Source of the DNA: Bacillus sp. 03113
Lineage (GTDB): Bacteria > Bacillota > Bacilli > Bacillales > Cytobacillaceae
Reading direction: 5' to 3'
NCBI RefSeq assembly: GCF_006546985.1
Contig: NZ_VATK01000018.1
Coordinates: 1 to 64,000, forward strand
DNA: 64,000 nt
Shown: positions 48,178 to 58,699 of the stretch, one piece after another
Numbering within the stretch: position 1 is the first letter of the stretch
How the letters are laid out: each line of letters starts with the position of its first letter
Program-made: the position numbers and the translations under genes
Notes under the pieces: generated by a model
What the model saw: the letters and a program-made list of their open reading frames with translations, nothing else
What the model was told of the DNA's origin: nothing
Databases searched by the model: none

Positions 48178-48813
48178 ATGTTTAAAAAAGTAGTAACCTC
48201 GTTGATTTTACCACTTGTTCTTATCCTCGCAGCATGTAATCAGTCATCGAAGAAAGCTTCCACATCAACCAATTCTTCTTCTGAAAGTAAAGAAGCTAAT
48301 AATACAACAGTGTCAGATGAGGCAAAATCGAATGTTTCAGCATATCGTTTTGAGGATGATGGAACGATTCCTAACAATCCAACTTTTTCTGTGATGATTT
48401 ATCAACAGCCTTTTAAAGGGAGAACAGACAAAATAATTGATATCTTTAAACATAATCATTGGTCCAATAGCTGGACGAATGGAGTGTATAATTTTCAGCA
48501 TTTTCATAGCAATGCACATGAGGTATTAGCCATCCGAGCTGGTCATGGGAAAATACAAATTGGTGGGGAAAAAGGAAAAATCATTGAAGTTTCAGCAGGT
48601 GATGTGATCGTGCTTCCAGCAGGTACAGGGCATAAACGAATTGAAGCAAGCGATGATTTTTCTGTTATTGGCGCGTATCCAAATGGTGTATCCTATGATT
48701 TGCAAAAAAAAGCAAACAATCAATTAAGAGAGAATATTCAACAAGTTTCTCGTCCAGATACAGATCCTGTTTATGGTAATGAAGGTCCGTTGCTTGAGCT
48801 TTGGAAAAAATAA
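48178..48813 (+). CDS. Predicted lipoprotein with a cupin domain
   Basis: 211 aa. Signal peptide with lipobox LAAC (lipid Cys20), then a Ser/Thr-rich linker (about 21-50) and a cupin: FQHFHSNAHEVLAIRAGHG, ISAGDV-like VSAGDVIVLPAGTGHKR, with three His and a Glu as candidate metal ligands. Similar cupins of the YjlB type are normally cytosolic, so surface anchoring is unusual. GGGGAG precedes the ATG. Substrate unknown. Confidence 0.82.
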   Translation: MFKKVVTSLILPLVLILAACNQSSKKASTSTNSSSESKEANNTTVSDEAKSNVSAYRFEDDGTIPNNPTFSVMIYQQPFKGRTDKIIDIFKHNHWSNSWTNGVYNFQHFHSNAHEVLAIRAGHGKIQIGGEKGKIIEVSAGDVIVLPAGTGHKRIEASDDFSVIGAYPNGVSYDLQKKANNQLRENIQQVSRPDTDPVYGNEGPLLELWKK

Positions 48814-48969
48814 TTTTTCTAAGTAAGGAAATTATTATCATTCCAATTTTAAATTTCCAAAATGAATGGAATAAAAAGCATACTTGCATCCTGAAAAGAA
48901 ATTTTATACAATAACGTTATCATAAATAAAAAAACATTGACAAGGATTAGTAGTGGTGTAACTTGTTTT

Positions 48970-49170
48970 AGAGAGTTGACGGTTGGTGCAAGTCAACCAG
49001 GGAGCATCATGAACTCGCCTTTGAGTTGCAGGTATGAACGAATAGTAATACTTGTCGTTTTCCGCGTTAAGGAGTATGAAGCGAGTGAATGATTCACTAA
49101 TGTGGGTGGTACCGCGGGAAGATTATACATAATCCTCTCGTCCCTAATCGGGATGAGGGGTTTTTTATTA
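48970..49170 (+). ncRNA. T-box leader of leuS (Leu, CTC specifier)
   Basis: Starts with the stem I region AGAGAGTTGACGGTTGGTGC. The bulge GAACTC places the specifier CTC (Leu) at 49014-49016. The T-box motif GTGGGTGGTACCGCGG is at 49102-49117. The terminator hairpin CCTCTCGTCCC with GGGATGAGGGG and a T-run follows (about 49133-49170). Uncharged tRNA-Leu would stabilise the antiterminator. TTGACA at 48937-48942 is a likely -35 box. Confidence 0.93.
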
Positions 49171-49224
49171 TGAGCTAAAATCCAATGAACATAAGGATAA
49201 ATATGCAAGTAGGAGGAAAAATTA

Positions 49225-51642
49225 ATGAGTTTCAATCATCAACAGATTGAAAAAAAATGGCAACTATTTTGGGAAAATAATAAAACGTTTAAAACGAGTG
49301 AAGATAAAGGAAAAAGAAAATTCTACGCGCTAGATATGTTTCCATATCCTTCAGGAGCAGGTCTTCATGTGGGACATCCAGAAGGGTACACAGCTACGGA
49401 TATCCTGTCTCGTTTAAAGAGAATGCAAGGGTACAATGTGCTTCACCCTATGGGTTGGGATGCTTTTGGATTACCAGCTGAGCAATATGCCTTAGACACT
49501 GGGAATGACCCTGCCATATTTACAAAACAAAACATAGACAACTTCCGCCGTCAAATAAAAGCCTTAGGCTTCTCTTATGATTGGGATCGAGAAGTGAATA
49601 CAACAGATCCAAACTATTATAAATGGACACAATGGATTTTTCTTCAGCTTTTTGAAAAAGGGCTAGCATATATTGATGAAGTAGCGGTTAACTGGTGTCC
49701 AGCTCTTGGGACCGTTTTAGCGAACGAAGAAGTCATTGATGGAAAGAGTGAACGTGGCGGACACCCTGTAGAAAGACGTCCGATGAAGCAATGGATGCTG
49801 AAAATTACAGCATATGCAGATCGTCTTATTGAAGATTTAGAAGAAGTGGATTGGCCTGAAAGCATTAAAGAAATGCAACGAAATTGGATTGGACGCTCAG
49901 AAGGAGCAGAAGTAAACTTTAACATTGATGGTTATGAAGAAACCTTTACTATATTCACTACTCGTCCAGATACTCTTTTTGGTGCAACCTATGCGGTATT
50001 GGCTCCTGAGCATGCTTTAGTAGAAAAAATAACCTCAGATGTACAAAAAGCAGCCGTTGAAGCTTATATTGATCAAATTAAAAGTAAAAGTGATCTTGAA
50101 AGAACAGATCTAGCAAAAGATAAAACAGGTGTGTTCACTGGTGCTTATGCAATAAATCCAGTTAATGGAGAAAAAATGCCAATCTGGATTGCAGACTATG
50201 TGCTAGCAAGTTATGGGACAGGAGCCATTATGGCTGTGCCAGCTCATGATGAGCGAGACTATCAATTCGCGAAAAAATTCGATCTTCCCATTAAAGAAGT
50301 CGTTGCAGGTGGAAATATAGAACAAGAAGCCTATGCTGGTGATGGCGAACATGTTAATTCTGGTTTCTTAAACGGATTAAACAAAGAGAACGCCATTCAA
50401 AAAATGCTTACTTGGCTTGAGGAAAAAGAAGTTGGCACGAAGAAAGTAACTTATCGACTTCGTGATTGGCTTTTTAGTCGCCAACGTTATTGGGGAGAGC
50501 CTATTCCAGTCATTCATTGGGAAGATGGTACTATGACAGCTGTTCCTTTCGATCAGCTTCCATTAACACTTCCAAAAACGACGGAAATAAAACCGTCTGG
50601 AACAGGTGAATCTCCACTTGCAAACATAGAAGATTGGGTTAATGTTATTGATCCAAAGACAGGTAAAAAGGGAAGAAGAGAAACAAACACAATGCCACAA
50701 TGGGCTGGAAGCTGCTGGTATTTCTTGAGATATATCGACCCGCATAATGATCAAGCATTTGCAGATGCCGACAAATTAAAAGAATGGCTTCCAGTAGACA
50801 CGTATATCGGTGGAGCAGAGCATGCTGTACTTCATTTATTATATGCACGTTTCTGGCATAAATTTTTATATGATATTGGTGTAGTACCAACAAAAGAGCC
50901 ATTCCATAAGCTGTTTAACCAAGGGATGATTCTTGGAGAAAATAATGAAAAAATGAGTAAATCAAAAGGCAATGTCGTCAATCCAGATGAAATTGTCAAT
51001 AGTCATGGGGCAGATACATTAAGACTTTATGAAATGTTTATGGGCCCGCTTGATGCTTCAATTGCTTGGTCAACAAAAGGATTAGATGGTGCTAGACGAT
51101 TCCTTGATCGTGTATGGCGATTATTTGTTGAAGACAACGATCAAATCAGTTCAAAAATTCAAAACAAAGAAATTTCTGGCGGTTTGGAAAAAATCTATCA
51201 TCAAACAGTGAAAAAAGTAACGGAAGACTATGAAGGGCTTCGATTTAATACAGCAATCTCTCAATTAATGGTATTTATCAATGAAGCAAATAAAGCAGAA
51301 GTCGTTCCACAAACATTTACAGAAGGCTTTATCAAGCTATTATCTCCTATTTGCCCTCATATTGCAGAGGAGCTTTGGGAAAAGCTTGGTCATTCTAGCA
51401 CTATTTCCTATGAAGCATGGCCAGCATATGATGAAGCGAAGCTTGTGGATGATGAAGTAGAAATTGTCATCCAAATTAATGGCAAGGTAAAATCAAAATT
51501 AAAAGTACCTGCTGACGCAAATAAAGAAATCCTTGAGCAAATTGCAATGGATGATGATAAAGTGAAGGAACAAATTGACGGAAAAACCGTACGAAAGGTC
51601 ATAGCTGTTCCAGGTAAGCTTGTAAATATCGTTGCGAACTAG
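49225..51642 (+). CDS. leuS: Leucyl-tRNA synthetase LeuS
   Basis: 805 aa, class I synthetase. HIGH motif as HVGH (residues 48-51), editing CP1 domain ([11 protein letters not shown]) and [12 protein letters not shown] near residue 576 are intact. AGGAGG upstream of the ATG. Controlled by the Leu T-box leader just upstream. Confidence 0.98.
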   Translation: MSFNHQQIEKKWQLFWENNKTFKTSEDKGKRKFYALDMFPYPSGAGLHVGHPEGYTATDILSRLKRMQGYNVLHPMGWDAFGLPAEQYALDTGNDPAIFTKQNIDNFRRQIKALGFSYDWDREVNTTDPNYYKWTQWIFLQLFEKGLAYIDEVAVNWCPALGTVLANEEVIDGKSERGGHPVERRPMKQWMLKITAYADRLIEDLEEVDWPESIKEMQRNWIGRSEGAEVNFNIDGYEETFTIFTTRPDTLFGATYAVLAPEHALVEKITSDVQKAAVEAYIDQIKSKSDLERTDLAKDKTGVFTGAYAINPVNGEKMPIWIADYVLASYGTGAIMAVPAHDERDYQFAKKFDLPIKEVVAGGNIEQEAYAGDGEHVNSGFLNGLNKENAIQKMLTWLEEKEVGTKKVTYRLRDWLFSRQRYWGEPIPVIHWEDGTMTAVPFDQLPLTLPKTTEIKPSGTGESPLANIEDWVNVIDPKTGKKGRRETNTMPQWAGSCWYFLRYIDPHNDQAFADADKLKEWLPVDTYIGGAEHAVLHLLYARFWHKFLYDIGVVPTKEPFHKLFNQGMILGENNEKMSKSKGNVVNPDEIVNSHGADTLRLYEMFMGPLDASIAWSTKGLDGARRFLDRVWRLFVEDNDQISSKIQNKEISGGLEKIYHQTVKKVTEDYEGLRFNTAISQLMVFINEANKAEVVPQTFTEGFIKLLSPICPHIAEELWEKLGHSSTISYEAWPAYDEAKLVDDEVEIVIQINGKVKSKLKVPADANKEILEQIAMDDDKVKEQIDGKTVRKVIAVPGKLVNIVAN

Positions 51643-51649
51643 GAAAAGC

Positions 51650-51722
51650 GGTCGATGAAAAAGCGCTACGTACTGTGGCAACATCGGCACTAGTACGTCC
51701 TGTACGTCGGAGCTAGACACCA
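51650..51722 (-). repeat. Family C repeat, minus orientation
   Basis: Read on the minus strand it contains GGTGTCTAGCTCCGACGTACAG then GACGTACTAGTGCCGATG, then CGCTTTTTCATCGACCGCTTTTC. It combines the outer end of family B (GTGTCTAGCTCC) with the family C core, like the composite at 63.5 kb. Confidence 0.65.
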
Positions 51723-51764
51723 GTCGGACTTCCAAAAACTTATGCTTACTTATCCTTTGAAAAT

Positions 51765-51800
51765 GTATCCTCTGATCAGCTGTTCAGAGGATATTTTTTA
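51765..51800 (+). terminator. Terminator after leuS
   Basis: TATCCTCTGA (51765-51774) pairs with TCAGAGGATA (51784-51793), then a T-run. It lies beyond the repeat. Confidence 0.88.
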
Positions 51801-51895
51801 GGATGAATTTTTTCTTAGGCATAAAATTAGAGATCTGAGTAAAGTCTCATGTAGTATTTAATAAGGGATATTTTAAACAAAGGGGTGTTTTCTTT

Positions 51896-52201
51896 ATGGA
51901 AACGATTGAGATCATTACAACAGAAGAATTACAAAGAAAGCTCGAGTCAGGCGAAAAGCTCGAATTAATTGATGTAAGAGAAGTGGAAGAAGTGGCTCAA
52001 GGGATGATTCCTGAAGCTAAGCATATTCCGATGGGGGAGATCCCTAATTACTTAGATTCATTTGATAAAAGTAAGGAATATATCTTTATTTGCCGATCAG
52101 GTATGAGAAGCGAGAATGTTTGTTATTATTTACAGGATAAAGGCTTTAAGGTTAGAAATATGGCAGGCGGCATGCTTGAATGGACTGGAGAAACGAAATA
52201 A
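51896..52201 (+). CDS. ytwF: Single-domain rhodanese (YtwF)
   Basis: 101 aa, one rhodanese domain. Active-site loop CRSGMRS with Cys66 and the LIDVREVEE segment near residue 24. Transfers sulfane sulfur between thiols. Flanked by its own terminator, so monocistronic. Confidence 0.88.
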   Translation: METIEIITTEELQRKLESGEKLELIDVREVEEVAQGMIPEAKHIPMGEIPNYLDSFDKSKEYIFICRSGMRSENVCYYLQDKGFKVRNMAGGMLEWTGETK

Positions 52202-52216
52202 TACGTTAATTTGTAG

Positions 52217-52262
52217 AAGCAAACACATTGTGTCATCTAAACAATGTGTTTGCTTTTTATAA
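52217..52262 (+). terminator. Terminator after ytwF
   Basis: AAGCAAACACATTGT pairs with ACAATGTGTTTGCTT, then a T-run. Confidence 0.9.
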
Positions 52263-52301
52263 ATAGAATAGAAAATCTTTCAGACTGAGATCTTATTTAG
52301 A

Positions 52302-52766
52302 TTATTTATTATTGAGTTTCATTAATTCATTTTTAAAAGGCTCAATAAAGCTTCTATATTGAGGAGCTAATTCTGCTGGAAGCTGGTCCAAGGGAAAGTA
52401 TTGAATATCCAGGGATTCATCATGATCCTTTCTTATTTCCCCGATCACATCATTTGTAAAATAAACAGCTGTAACCGCATAGTATTCATCCATATTTTCA
52501 AGTTTATTATAATAGTCTTTTCCAGAAAAAACGCCTAGAAATGTCAGTTCATTTACAGTAAGTCCAGTTTCTTCTTTTGTTTCTCTTTGAGCTGTTTCCT
52601 CTAAACTTTCACCTAGCTCCATTAAACCTCCTGGTAATCCCCATTTTCCTTTTGTTCTCAGCTGAAGCAATACTTCATTTTGGTCATTCATAATAATGGC
52701 AACAGCTCCTGTTAAAATTAAAGGTTTATGCCCTACTAATAGCCTTAATTCTTTTACATAATCCAC
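52302..52766 (-). CDS. NUDIX hydrolase
   Basis: 154 aa. Nudix box [18 protein letters not shown] followed by KEETGL is complete. N-terminal strand region [20 protein letters not shown]. Substrate cannot be told; general ADP-ribose or nucleotide-type hydrolase. GGGGG precedes the ATG. Alone on the minus strand; the 270 bp to the next gene hold no recognised feature. Confidence 0.87.
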   Translation of the reverse strand: MDYVKELRLLVGHKPLILTGAVAIIMNDQNEVLLQLRTKGKWGLPGGLMELGESLEETAQRETKEETGLTVNELTFLGVFSGKDYYNKLENMDEYYAVTAVYFTNDVIGEIRKDHDESLDIQYFPLDQLPAELAPQYRSFIEPFKNELMKLNNK

Positions 52767-53040
52767 AATGAAACCCCCTAATTATCTTCCATATACTATT
52801 TTTCTAGATTTTTAAGCTAGTTCCTGTCTATTCATTCAATAATCAGCATTATTTTCTAATAGAATGAATATCTTCAAAAGTTAGTAGTTTTCAAATTTAA
52901 CAAATGGATGATGAAAATAAAGGGTCTATTTTCAATATGATTTTTAACTAGGCAATGCTCGATAGGTATCCCTTTTCATTTAATCAGAGTTATGAGAAAA
53001 TATAAAAGTATTAAAAATTGCAGAGGGGCTTTGAAATTTA

Positions 53041-54054
53041 ATGGATGTTGTAAATAGGATTTTGAATATTAAGGGAATAAAAAGAATTATTATTTTTAGT
53101 TTGATTATTTTAGTATTATATGCTGTAAAAAGTATGATAAGTTTTATTTTATTTACCTTTATTTTCTCATTCTTGATCAATCGGTTAGTGACGATTGTGT
53201 CAGATCGAGTTCCTCTAAATCGAAGAATTATTGTTATTATCTCGTATTTGGGAATTGTGGGTTTGCTTGTTTATGGGATTAGCAAGTATTCTCCTTTAAT
53301 TATTTCAGAAATCACAGAATTAATTAGACAAGTAACAAGATTTTATACAAAACCGCAGGATAATGTGGTATTAAATTTTCTTGTTGATTATATAGAAACG
53401 AATCAAATTACAAGTTATTTAGAACAAGGCTTCACTTTTCTTGTGAAATACTTTACAGATATAAGTACATTAGCTATTCAGATATTACTTGCCCTAGTAT
53501 TAAGCTTTTTTTTCTTATTAGAGAAACCGAAGCTTATTGAGTTTACCTCTCAATTTAAGACGAGTAAATTAGCTGCTTTTTACAATGAAATTGCTTTTTT
53601 TGGACAGAAATTTGTTCTTACATTCGGAAAAGTAATTGAAGCACAATTTGTAATTGCTCTTGTTAATTGCATCCTTACTACATTAGCTCTATGGATTTTA
53701 GGTTTTCCTCAGCTTTTTGGATTAGCGATCATGATCTTTTTTCTTGGATTAATTCCAGTGGCTGGCGTTATTATTTCTTTTTTTCCGCTATGTACGATTG
53801 CCTATACAATTGGTGGCTTTGCCTATGTCTTATACATCGTCGTCGTTGTGCTAGTTATCCATGCTATCGAAGCTTATATTTTAAACCCTAAGCTGATGTC
53901 ATCTAAGACTGATTTACCTGTATTTTATACTTTTATTATTTTAATATTCTCTGAACACTTTTTTGGAGTGTGGGGACTTATTATCGGTATTCCAATATTT
54001 GTATTTTTGTTAGATGTTCTTGAAGTGACTGGGAAAAGGAAATCCAAGGTTTAG
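53041..54054 (+). CDS. AI-2E family (UPF0118) membrane transporter
   Basis: 337 aa with about seven membrane segments, the arrangement of the AI-2E/PerM family: two early helices, a soluble middle region (residues 85-140), and the conserved late segment LGLIPVAGVIISFFP followed by EAYILNPKLM. Family members include putative autoinducer exporters and Na+/H+ antiporters; the role here is unknown. The start codon lacks a strong ribosome site (AGAGGGGC is about 15 bp away). Confidence 0.82.
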   Translation: MDVVNRILNIKGIKRIIIFSLIILVLYAVKSMISFILFTFIFSFLINRLVTIVSDRVPLNRRIIVIISYLGIVGLLVYGISKYSPLIISEITELIRQVTRFYTKPQDNVVLNFLVDYIETNQITSYLEQGFTFLVKYFTDISTLAIQILLALVLSFFFLLEKPKLIEFTSQFKTSKLAAFYNEIAFFGQKFVLTFGKVIEAQFVIALVNCILTTLALWILGFPQLFGLAIMIFFLGLIPVAGVIISFFPLCTIAYTIGGFAYVLYIVVVVLVIHAIEAYILNPKLMSSKTDLPVFYTFIILIFSEHFFGVWGLIIGIPIFVFLLDVLEVTGKRKSKV

Positions 54055-54059
54055 TATTA

Positions 54060-54102
54060 AAACAGCGGTGAAAGATTCGATCTTTCATTGCTGTTTTTTT
54101 GT
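54060..54102 (+). terminator. Terminator after the AI-2E family gene
   Basis: AACAGCGGTGAAAGAT (54061-54076) pairs with ATCTTTCATTGCTGTT (54080-54095), one wobble, then T7. Confidence 0.9.
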
Positions 54103-54172
54103 TGTCTAGAAGATTATAAAATAATAAAATCTGTCAATAATGATGCTAAAAAGATTAGTGAGGGAGAAACTA

Positions 54173-54355
54173 GTGATAAAAGTTAAATTGTTTGATCAGG
54201 AGCATGAGAAGGATCTAGAAATAGAAATGAATAGATTTCTAGAAAATTTGGATGAAAAAAAGCTGTTGGACATAAAATATAATATTGCCGCGATTCAAGA
54301 GGACGAAGAACGGCAAATTTATTGCTTTTCTGCTATGGTGATTTATAGAGGGTGA
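54173..54355 (+). CDS. cse60: Sporulation protein Cse60 (YteV)
   Basis: 60 aa from a GTG at 54173 (GAGGGAG 6 bp upstream); the frame is open 11 codons further without support. The sequence KVKLFDQEHEKDLE and the ending QIYCFSAMVIYRG fit Cse60, a small SigE-dependent protein of B. subtilis. Supports a spore-forming host. Function unknown. Confidence 0.82.
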   Translation: MIKVKLFDQEHEKDLEIEMNRFLENLDEKKLLDIKYNIAAIQEDEERQIYCFSAMVIYRG

Positions 54356-54371
54356 CATGCAACTGTCACCC
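54350..54371. terminator. Hairpin shared by the stop codons of cse60 and ytfP
   Basis: GGGTGAC (54350-54356) pairs with GTCACCC (54365-54371). The left arm contains the cse60 TGA and the right arm contains the ytfP TGA read on the other strand. T-rich sequence follows on each side only weakly. Confidence 0.6.
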
Positions 54372-55631
54372 CTTTGTAAATTGAGCAGCATTTTTGCCAG
54401 CTATTCTGCCGGTAATAAGAGCAGATGTTATATTGTATCCTCCTGTATATCCATGAATATCGAGAATTTCTCCACAAAAATATAATCCTGGTGAAAGCTT
54501 GGAAGACATCGTTTGAGGCTCAATCTCTTTAACGGATACGCCGCCTCCTGTCACAAAGGCTTTTTCTAATGGGCGGGTTCCATTAACGTTAAATTGAAAA
54601 TTTTTGCAAAGCTTCGTAAATTGTTTGATTTGTTCTTGCGAAATGACAGCACCTTGTACATTTGGATCAATGGAGCTATTCTCAAAAAGAAATAATAAAT
54701 ATCGTTCAGGCTGAAATCCTTTTAGGATATTTTTTATGCTTTTTTTTGGTTCAGATTTGACAGTATTCCATAGTTCTTGAAAAAGCACTCCTTCTTTTTG
54801 ATCAGGAACAGCATCAATATTCATGGTAACTTCACGTAAATTCCATTTTTTCATTGCTTTGACAACAAATTGACTGCATCTTAACACAGCAGGACCACTA
54901 ATGCCAAAATGAGTAAAAATCATATCCATTTGATGAGTGATAAGAGGCTTCCCTTTAGGATTTAAAACACTTAATTCAATATTTCTTAAGGAAAGTCCTT
55001 GCAGTGTTTTTTCTTTTATAAATGATTCGGCAGAAGTCATCGGTACTTCTGTAGGGAATAGGTCACTAATTGAATGTCCAGCCTTTTTTGCCCATGCATA
55101 TCCATCACCAGTAGAACCGGTATGAGGAACAGATTTTCCACCAACTGCAACAACGACCGCACGACAGTCCAGTTTTTCTCCATTTTGTAAGAGGACTGAC
55201 TTGTCGTGATTTTCTTGAAAATGAATCGTTTTGACAGGACAATTTGTTTTGATCTCTACATGTAACTGATCTAACCGATTCAATAGAGCATCAACTACAG
55301 ATTGTGCTTTATTAGAAACGGGAAACATTCTTCCATGATCCTCTTCTTTTAATTGAACACCTAATTGCTCAAAAAAAGTAATAATATCCTCGTTGCTAAA
55401 AATAGAAAATGCACTGTGCAAAAATTTACCGTTACCAGGAATATGTTTAATAATCTCATCGACAGGTAAACGATTTGTTACATTGCATCTTCCACCTCCA
55501 GAGATAGCTAATTTTCTGCCAAGCTTATCTCCTTTATCAATTAAAAGAACCTTTACTTTTTTCTCAGCTGCTCCGATCGCAGCCATCAGTCCGGATGGAC
55601 CTCCTCCAATAACGATCACGTCATAATCCAT
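54366..55631 (-). CDS. ytfP: FAD-dependent oxidoreductase, HI0933/BaiN family (YtfP)
   Basis: 421 aa. N-terminal FAD-binding [17 protein letters not shown], then [14 protein letters not shown], the signature of the HI0933-like flavoproteins, and a C-terminal [19 protein letters not shown] flavin segment. Substrate unknown in bacilli. Length equals B. subtilis YtfP. Confidence 0.9.
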   Translation of the reverse strand: MDYDVIVIGGGPSGLMAAIGAAEKKVKVLLIDKGDKLGRKLAISGGGRCNVTNRLPVDEIIKHIPGNGKFLHSAFSIFSNEDIITFFEQLGVQLKEEDHGRMFPVSNKAQSVVDALLNRLDQLHVEIKTNCPVKTIHFQENHDKSVLLQNGEKLDCRAVVVAVGGKSVPHTGSTGDGYAWAKKAGHSISDLFPTEVPMTSAESFIKEKTLQGLSLRNIELSVLNPKGKPLITHQMDMIFTHFGISGPAVLRCSQFVVKAMKKWNLREVTMNIDAVPDQKEGVLFQELWNTVKSEPKKSIKNILKGFQPERYLLFLFENSSIDPNVQGAVISQEQIKQFTKLCKNFQFNVNGTRPLEKAFVTGGGVSVKEIEPQTMSSKLSPGLYFCGEILDIHGYTGGYNITSALITGRIAGKNAAQFTKG

Positions 55632-55839
55632 GTCTTCACCAACTTATTATTTTTTAGCTTGAATTGTGATCAAATGAAAACAATTCTACTTTCGGGTAGC
55701 GTTCAATGTAAAGAAAGGGTAAACTACTAATAGTGTGTCTCATTAGCTATTACAACAGCAATGATTAGTCAATAGACTAAAAACTTGATACATAATGAAT
55801 ATGTTTAAAGATAAGTATACATTTTTTGAAGATAGACTG

Positions 55840-55962
55840 GTGTCTAGCTCCAGCGCCTAGCCCTTGTGAAAAATAACCCTTTGTCTCTAAAAGCAAAAAG
55901 CGCTTTTGGAGCCAAAAGAACATTTTTCTTTAGGGCTGATCAAGGCGCTCGCGCTTTTCTTA
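55840..55962. repeat. Family B hairpin repeat, copy 5
   Basis: Arms AGCGCCTAGCCC and GGGCTGATCAAGGCGCT; inner AAAAGC with GCTTTT. Between divergent ytfP and ytgP, ending 16 bp before the ytgP ATG. Confidence 0.85.
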
Positions 55963-55978
55963 GTAAGGAAGGGATTTT

Positions 55979-57595
55979 ATGTCATCAAAGCTTTTGAGAG
56001 GGACTTTTATATTAACCTTAGGAACCATGCTTTCAAAGGTTCTAGGTTTGTTCTATGTAATCCCTTTTCATTCCATTGTTGGAGACCATGGTACGGCCTT
56101 ATATCAGTACTCCTATGTACCTTATACGATTTTTATCAGTATTGCAACAGCTGGAGTTCCACTTGCTGTCTCAAAGTTTATTTCGAAATACAATGCACTT
56201 GAAGAATATGCGGTAGGAAGAAAACTTTTTAAATCGGGCCTTCTTATTATGCTTTGCAGTGGATTTGCTGCTTTTTTAGTTTTATATCTTGCTGCTCCGA
56301 AGCTGGCTGAATTAAGTATCGCTGGAAAAGAGTTAGATTCAAGTATAGAGGATGTTACAACAGTTATACGAGCAGTAAGTTTTGCCTTAATTGTGGTACC
56401 TTTTATGAGCTTGATCAGAGGATTTTTTCAAGGTCATCAATCCATGGGACCTTCTGCGGTTTCACAGGTGATTGAACAAATAGCACGAATTGTTTTTCTT
56501 CTTGTTGGAGCTTATATCATACTAAATTTGTTAAATGGCAGCCTTGTTAAAGCCATAAGTGTTGCCACCTTTGCCGCGTTTATTGGTGCAATAGCAGGAT
56601 TTGGTGTATTGCTTTGGTATTGGTATAAGAGAAAAGCATACTTAGATGAGCTTTTGCTGCAAGATAAGGGTACAATGGATATTTCATTAACAAATATGTA
56701 TAAGGAGATTCTTATTTATGCTGCTCCTTTTGTGTTTGTAGGCATAGCGAATCCTCTTTTTCAATTTATTGATCAGTTAACCTTTAACCGAGCGATGGTG
56801 TCAATTGGAATGGGGAAGGATGCGGAAACTGCATTTTCGGTTTTGAATTTTCAAACCCATAAATTAGTGATCATTCCGGTATCTCTAGCGACTGCTTTTT
56901 CCTTAACGCTTGTACCAAGTATCACCCAAGCATTTGTAAGTGAAAATTGGAAGAGCTTAAATAAACAATTAAATCAAACCTTTCAAGTATTGTTATTTAT
57001 CACTTTACCAGCGGTTATTGGGCTTTCTATTTTGGCCGAGCCAATCTTTACCTCTTTTTATGGTCATAAGGAGCTGGGTACTGAGATATTAAGATCATAC
57101 TCATTAGTAGCGATTCTTTTTTCTCTTTATTCCGTCACAGCTGCTATTTTACAAGGAATTAATGAACAGAGATTTACCATTTTAAGCTTGTTAGTAGGAT
57201 TATTAATAAAATTAAGCTTTAACATTCCATTCATTCAAATGTTTGAAACAAATGGAGCTGTCTTAGCAACAGCATGCGGTTATTCGGCAGCTATTTTGAT
57301 CAATTTTATTGTCATTAAAATATATGCACGTTATCCGTTGCGTTTAGTTGTAAGAAGAGGAGTATTCATTGTCTTTATAACGATGTTTATGTCATTGGGA
57401 GCTTTTATTACCTATGAATTATTAACTTTGTTATTATCTCCTGAATCTAGGGCTCAATCGTTAATGATCATTGGATTAACTGGACTTGTTGGAGCAGCAA
57501 TTTATATGTATTTAGCGTTTCGATCAAAACTAGTCTATATATTATTTGGGGAACGAGCAGAACGAATGAAAAGAAAATTGAAACTGCCATTCTAA
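55979..57595 (+). CDS. ytgP: MOP-superfamily lipid II flippase (YtgP/MurJ type)
   Basis: 538 aa with about 14 membrane segments. N-terminus LLRGTFILTLGTMLSKVLGL and the RGFFQGHQSMGPSAVSQ segment fit YtgP. In B. subtilis YtgP is the MurJ homologue moving lipid II across the membrane for peptidoglycan synthesis. AAGGAAGGG before the ATG, directly after a family B repeat. Confidence 0.92.
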   Translation: MSSKLLRGTFILTLGTMLSKVLGLFYVIPFHSIVGDHGTALYQYSYVPYTIFISIATAGVPLAVSKFISKYNALEEYAVGRKLFKSGLLIMLCSGFAAFLVLYLAAPKLAELSIAGKELDSSIEDVTTVIRAVSFALIVVPFMSLIRGFFQGHQSMGPSAVSQVIEQIARIVFLLVGAYIILNLLNGSLVKAISVATFAAFIGAIAGFGVLLWYWYKRKAYLDELLLQDKGTMDISLTNMYKEILIYAAPFVFVGIANPLFQFIDQLTFNRAMVSIGMGKDAETAFSVLNFQTHKLVIIPVSLATAFSLTLVPSITQAFVSENWKSLNKQLNQTFQVLLFITLPAVIGLSILAEPIFTSFYGHKELGTEILRSYSLVAILFSLYSVTAAILQGINEQRFTILSLLVGLLIKLSFNIPFIQMFETNGAVLATACGYSAAILINFIVIKIYARYPLRLVVRRGVFIVFITMFMSLGAFITYELLTLLLSPESRAQSLMIIGLTGLVGAAIYMYLAFRSKLVYILFGERAERMKRKLKLPF

Positions 57596-57661
57596 ACAGG
57601 TCTCCAAAGGGAAGGCCTGTTTCTCACTAATATGCTTTATTAATCGTTAGGAAGTGAAAAA

Positions 57662-58381
57662 ATGAGAATAGATAAATTACTTGCAAATTTAGGATACGGC
57701 AGCAGAAAAGAAGTAAAGCAGCTGTTAAAAAAGGGTTTAGTGAAAATGAATGATCAGCTTATTAAAGATCCAAAGCAGCATGTTCAACCAGATATGGATA
57801 TAGTGACATTGAACGGAGAAAGAATCGAATATAAGGAATTTATTTATTTAATGATGAATAAACCACCTGGCGTGATTAGTGCTACGGAGGATGACAAAGA
57901 CGAAACAGTTATTGATCTATTAGAGATGGAGGATCAAGTGTATTCCCCATTTCCTGTTGGTCGACTTGATAAAGATACGGAAGGACTTTTATTGATCACA
58001 AATGATGGACAGCTTGCTCATCGATTGCTCTCACCAAAAAAACATGTTCCAAAAACATATTTTGCGGTTATTGAAGGAGAAGTGAATGAAGAGGATGTAA
58101 TAGCCTTTCAAAAGGGTGTAACGCTTGATGATGGATATGTAACAAAGCCTGGAAAGCTAACAATCTTAAAGGCTGGATTAACCTCAGACATTGAAATAAC
58201 CATTACGGAAGGAAAATTTCATCAGGTCAAACGAATGTTTGAAGCAGTTGGAAAACGAGTGATCTATTTAAAAAGAATCTCAATGGGACCGTTGCTATTA
58301 GACGAAAGTTTAGAGCTTGGGGAGTATCGTGAATTAGAGGATGAGGAAATCGAACAGCTTAAGAGCTATGAAAAAAGCTAG
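57662..58381 (+). CDS. 16S rRNA pseudouridine synthase, RsuA family
   Basis: 239 aa. N-terminal S4 RNA-binding domain (MRIDKLLANLGYGSRKEVKQ), then the catalytic domain with GRLDKDTEGLLLITNDG, which holds the catalytic Asp. RsuA-family enzymes modify U516 of 16S rRNA. The B. subtilis counterpart beside ytgP is ytzG. Confidence 0.92.
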   Translation: MRIDKLLANLGYGSRKEVKQLLKKGLVKMNDQLIKDPKQHVQPDMDIVTLNGERIEYKEFIYLMMNKPPGVISATEDDKDETVIDLLEMEDQVYSPFPVGRLDKDTEGLLLITNDGQLAHRLLSPKKHVPKTYFAVIEGEVNEEDVIAFQKGVTLDDGYVTKPGKLTILKAGLTSDIEITITEGKFHQVKRMFEAVGKRVIYLKRISMGPLLLDESLELGEYRELEDEEIEQLKSYEKS

Positions 58382-58435
58382 TAAAGCAGATTTCAAGATG
58401 GTTCTTTGTAGACTTAAAAAGTGTATAAAACCAGA

Positions 58436-58470
58436 AAAATCGCCCCAAAACATAAGGGCGATTTTTTATC
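58436..58470. terminator. Bidirectional terminator between the RsuA-family gene and ytzE
   Basis: AAAATCGCCC pairs with GGGCGATTTT, 10-base loop, A-run before and T-run after. Confidence 0.92.
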
Positions 58471-58477
58471 ATTTTTA

Positions 58478-58699
58478 TTAAGAAGATATCTTAACTTTTT
58501 TTTCTGTTGTTGTCCATTTGCCGCGGCTGGGACTTTCTACTAAGTCGTTATAAGCCAAGACATTCAAATCTCTTTGAATTGTTCGAGGTGTAATGCCAAA
58601 TTCCTCTACAAGCTCTTGAGTTGTTACTGTACCCCGCGTATTAATAAACATGTAGACGGATTTGATACGGTTTAACATCCGGTTAGTCGAAGGTTTCAA
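58478..58699 (-). CDS. ytzE: Small DeoR-type HTH regulator YtzE
   Basis: 73 aa: only a DeoR N-terminal winged helix (TTQELVEEFGITPRTIQRDL) without the sugar-binding domain. The same stand-alone size occurs in B. subtilis YtzE. GGGAGTGG before the ATG. Target unknown. Confidence 0.85.
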   Translation of the reverse strand: MKPSTNRMLNRIKSVYMFINTRGTVTTQELVEEFGITPRTIQRDLNVLAYNDLVESPSRGKWTTTEKKVKISS

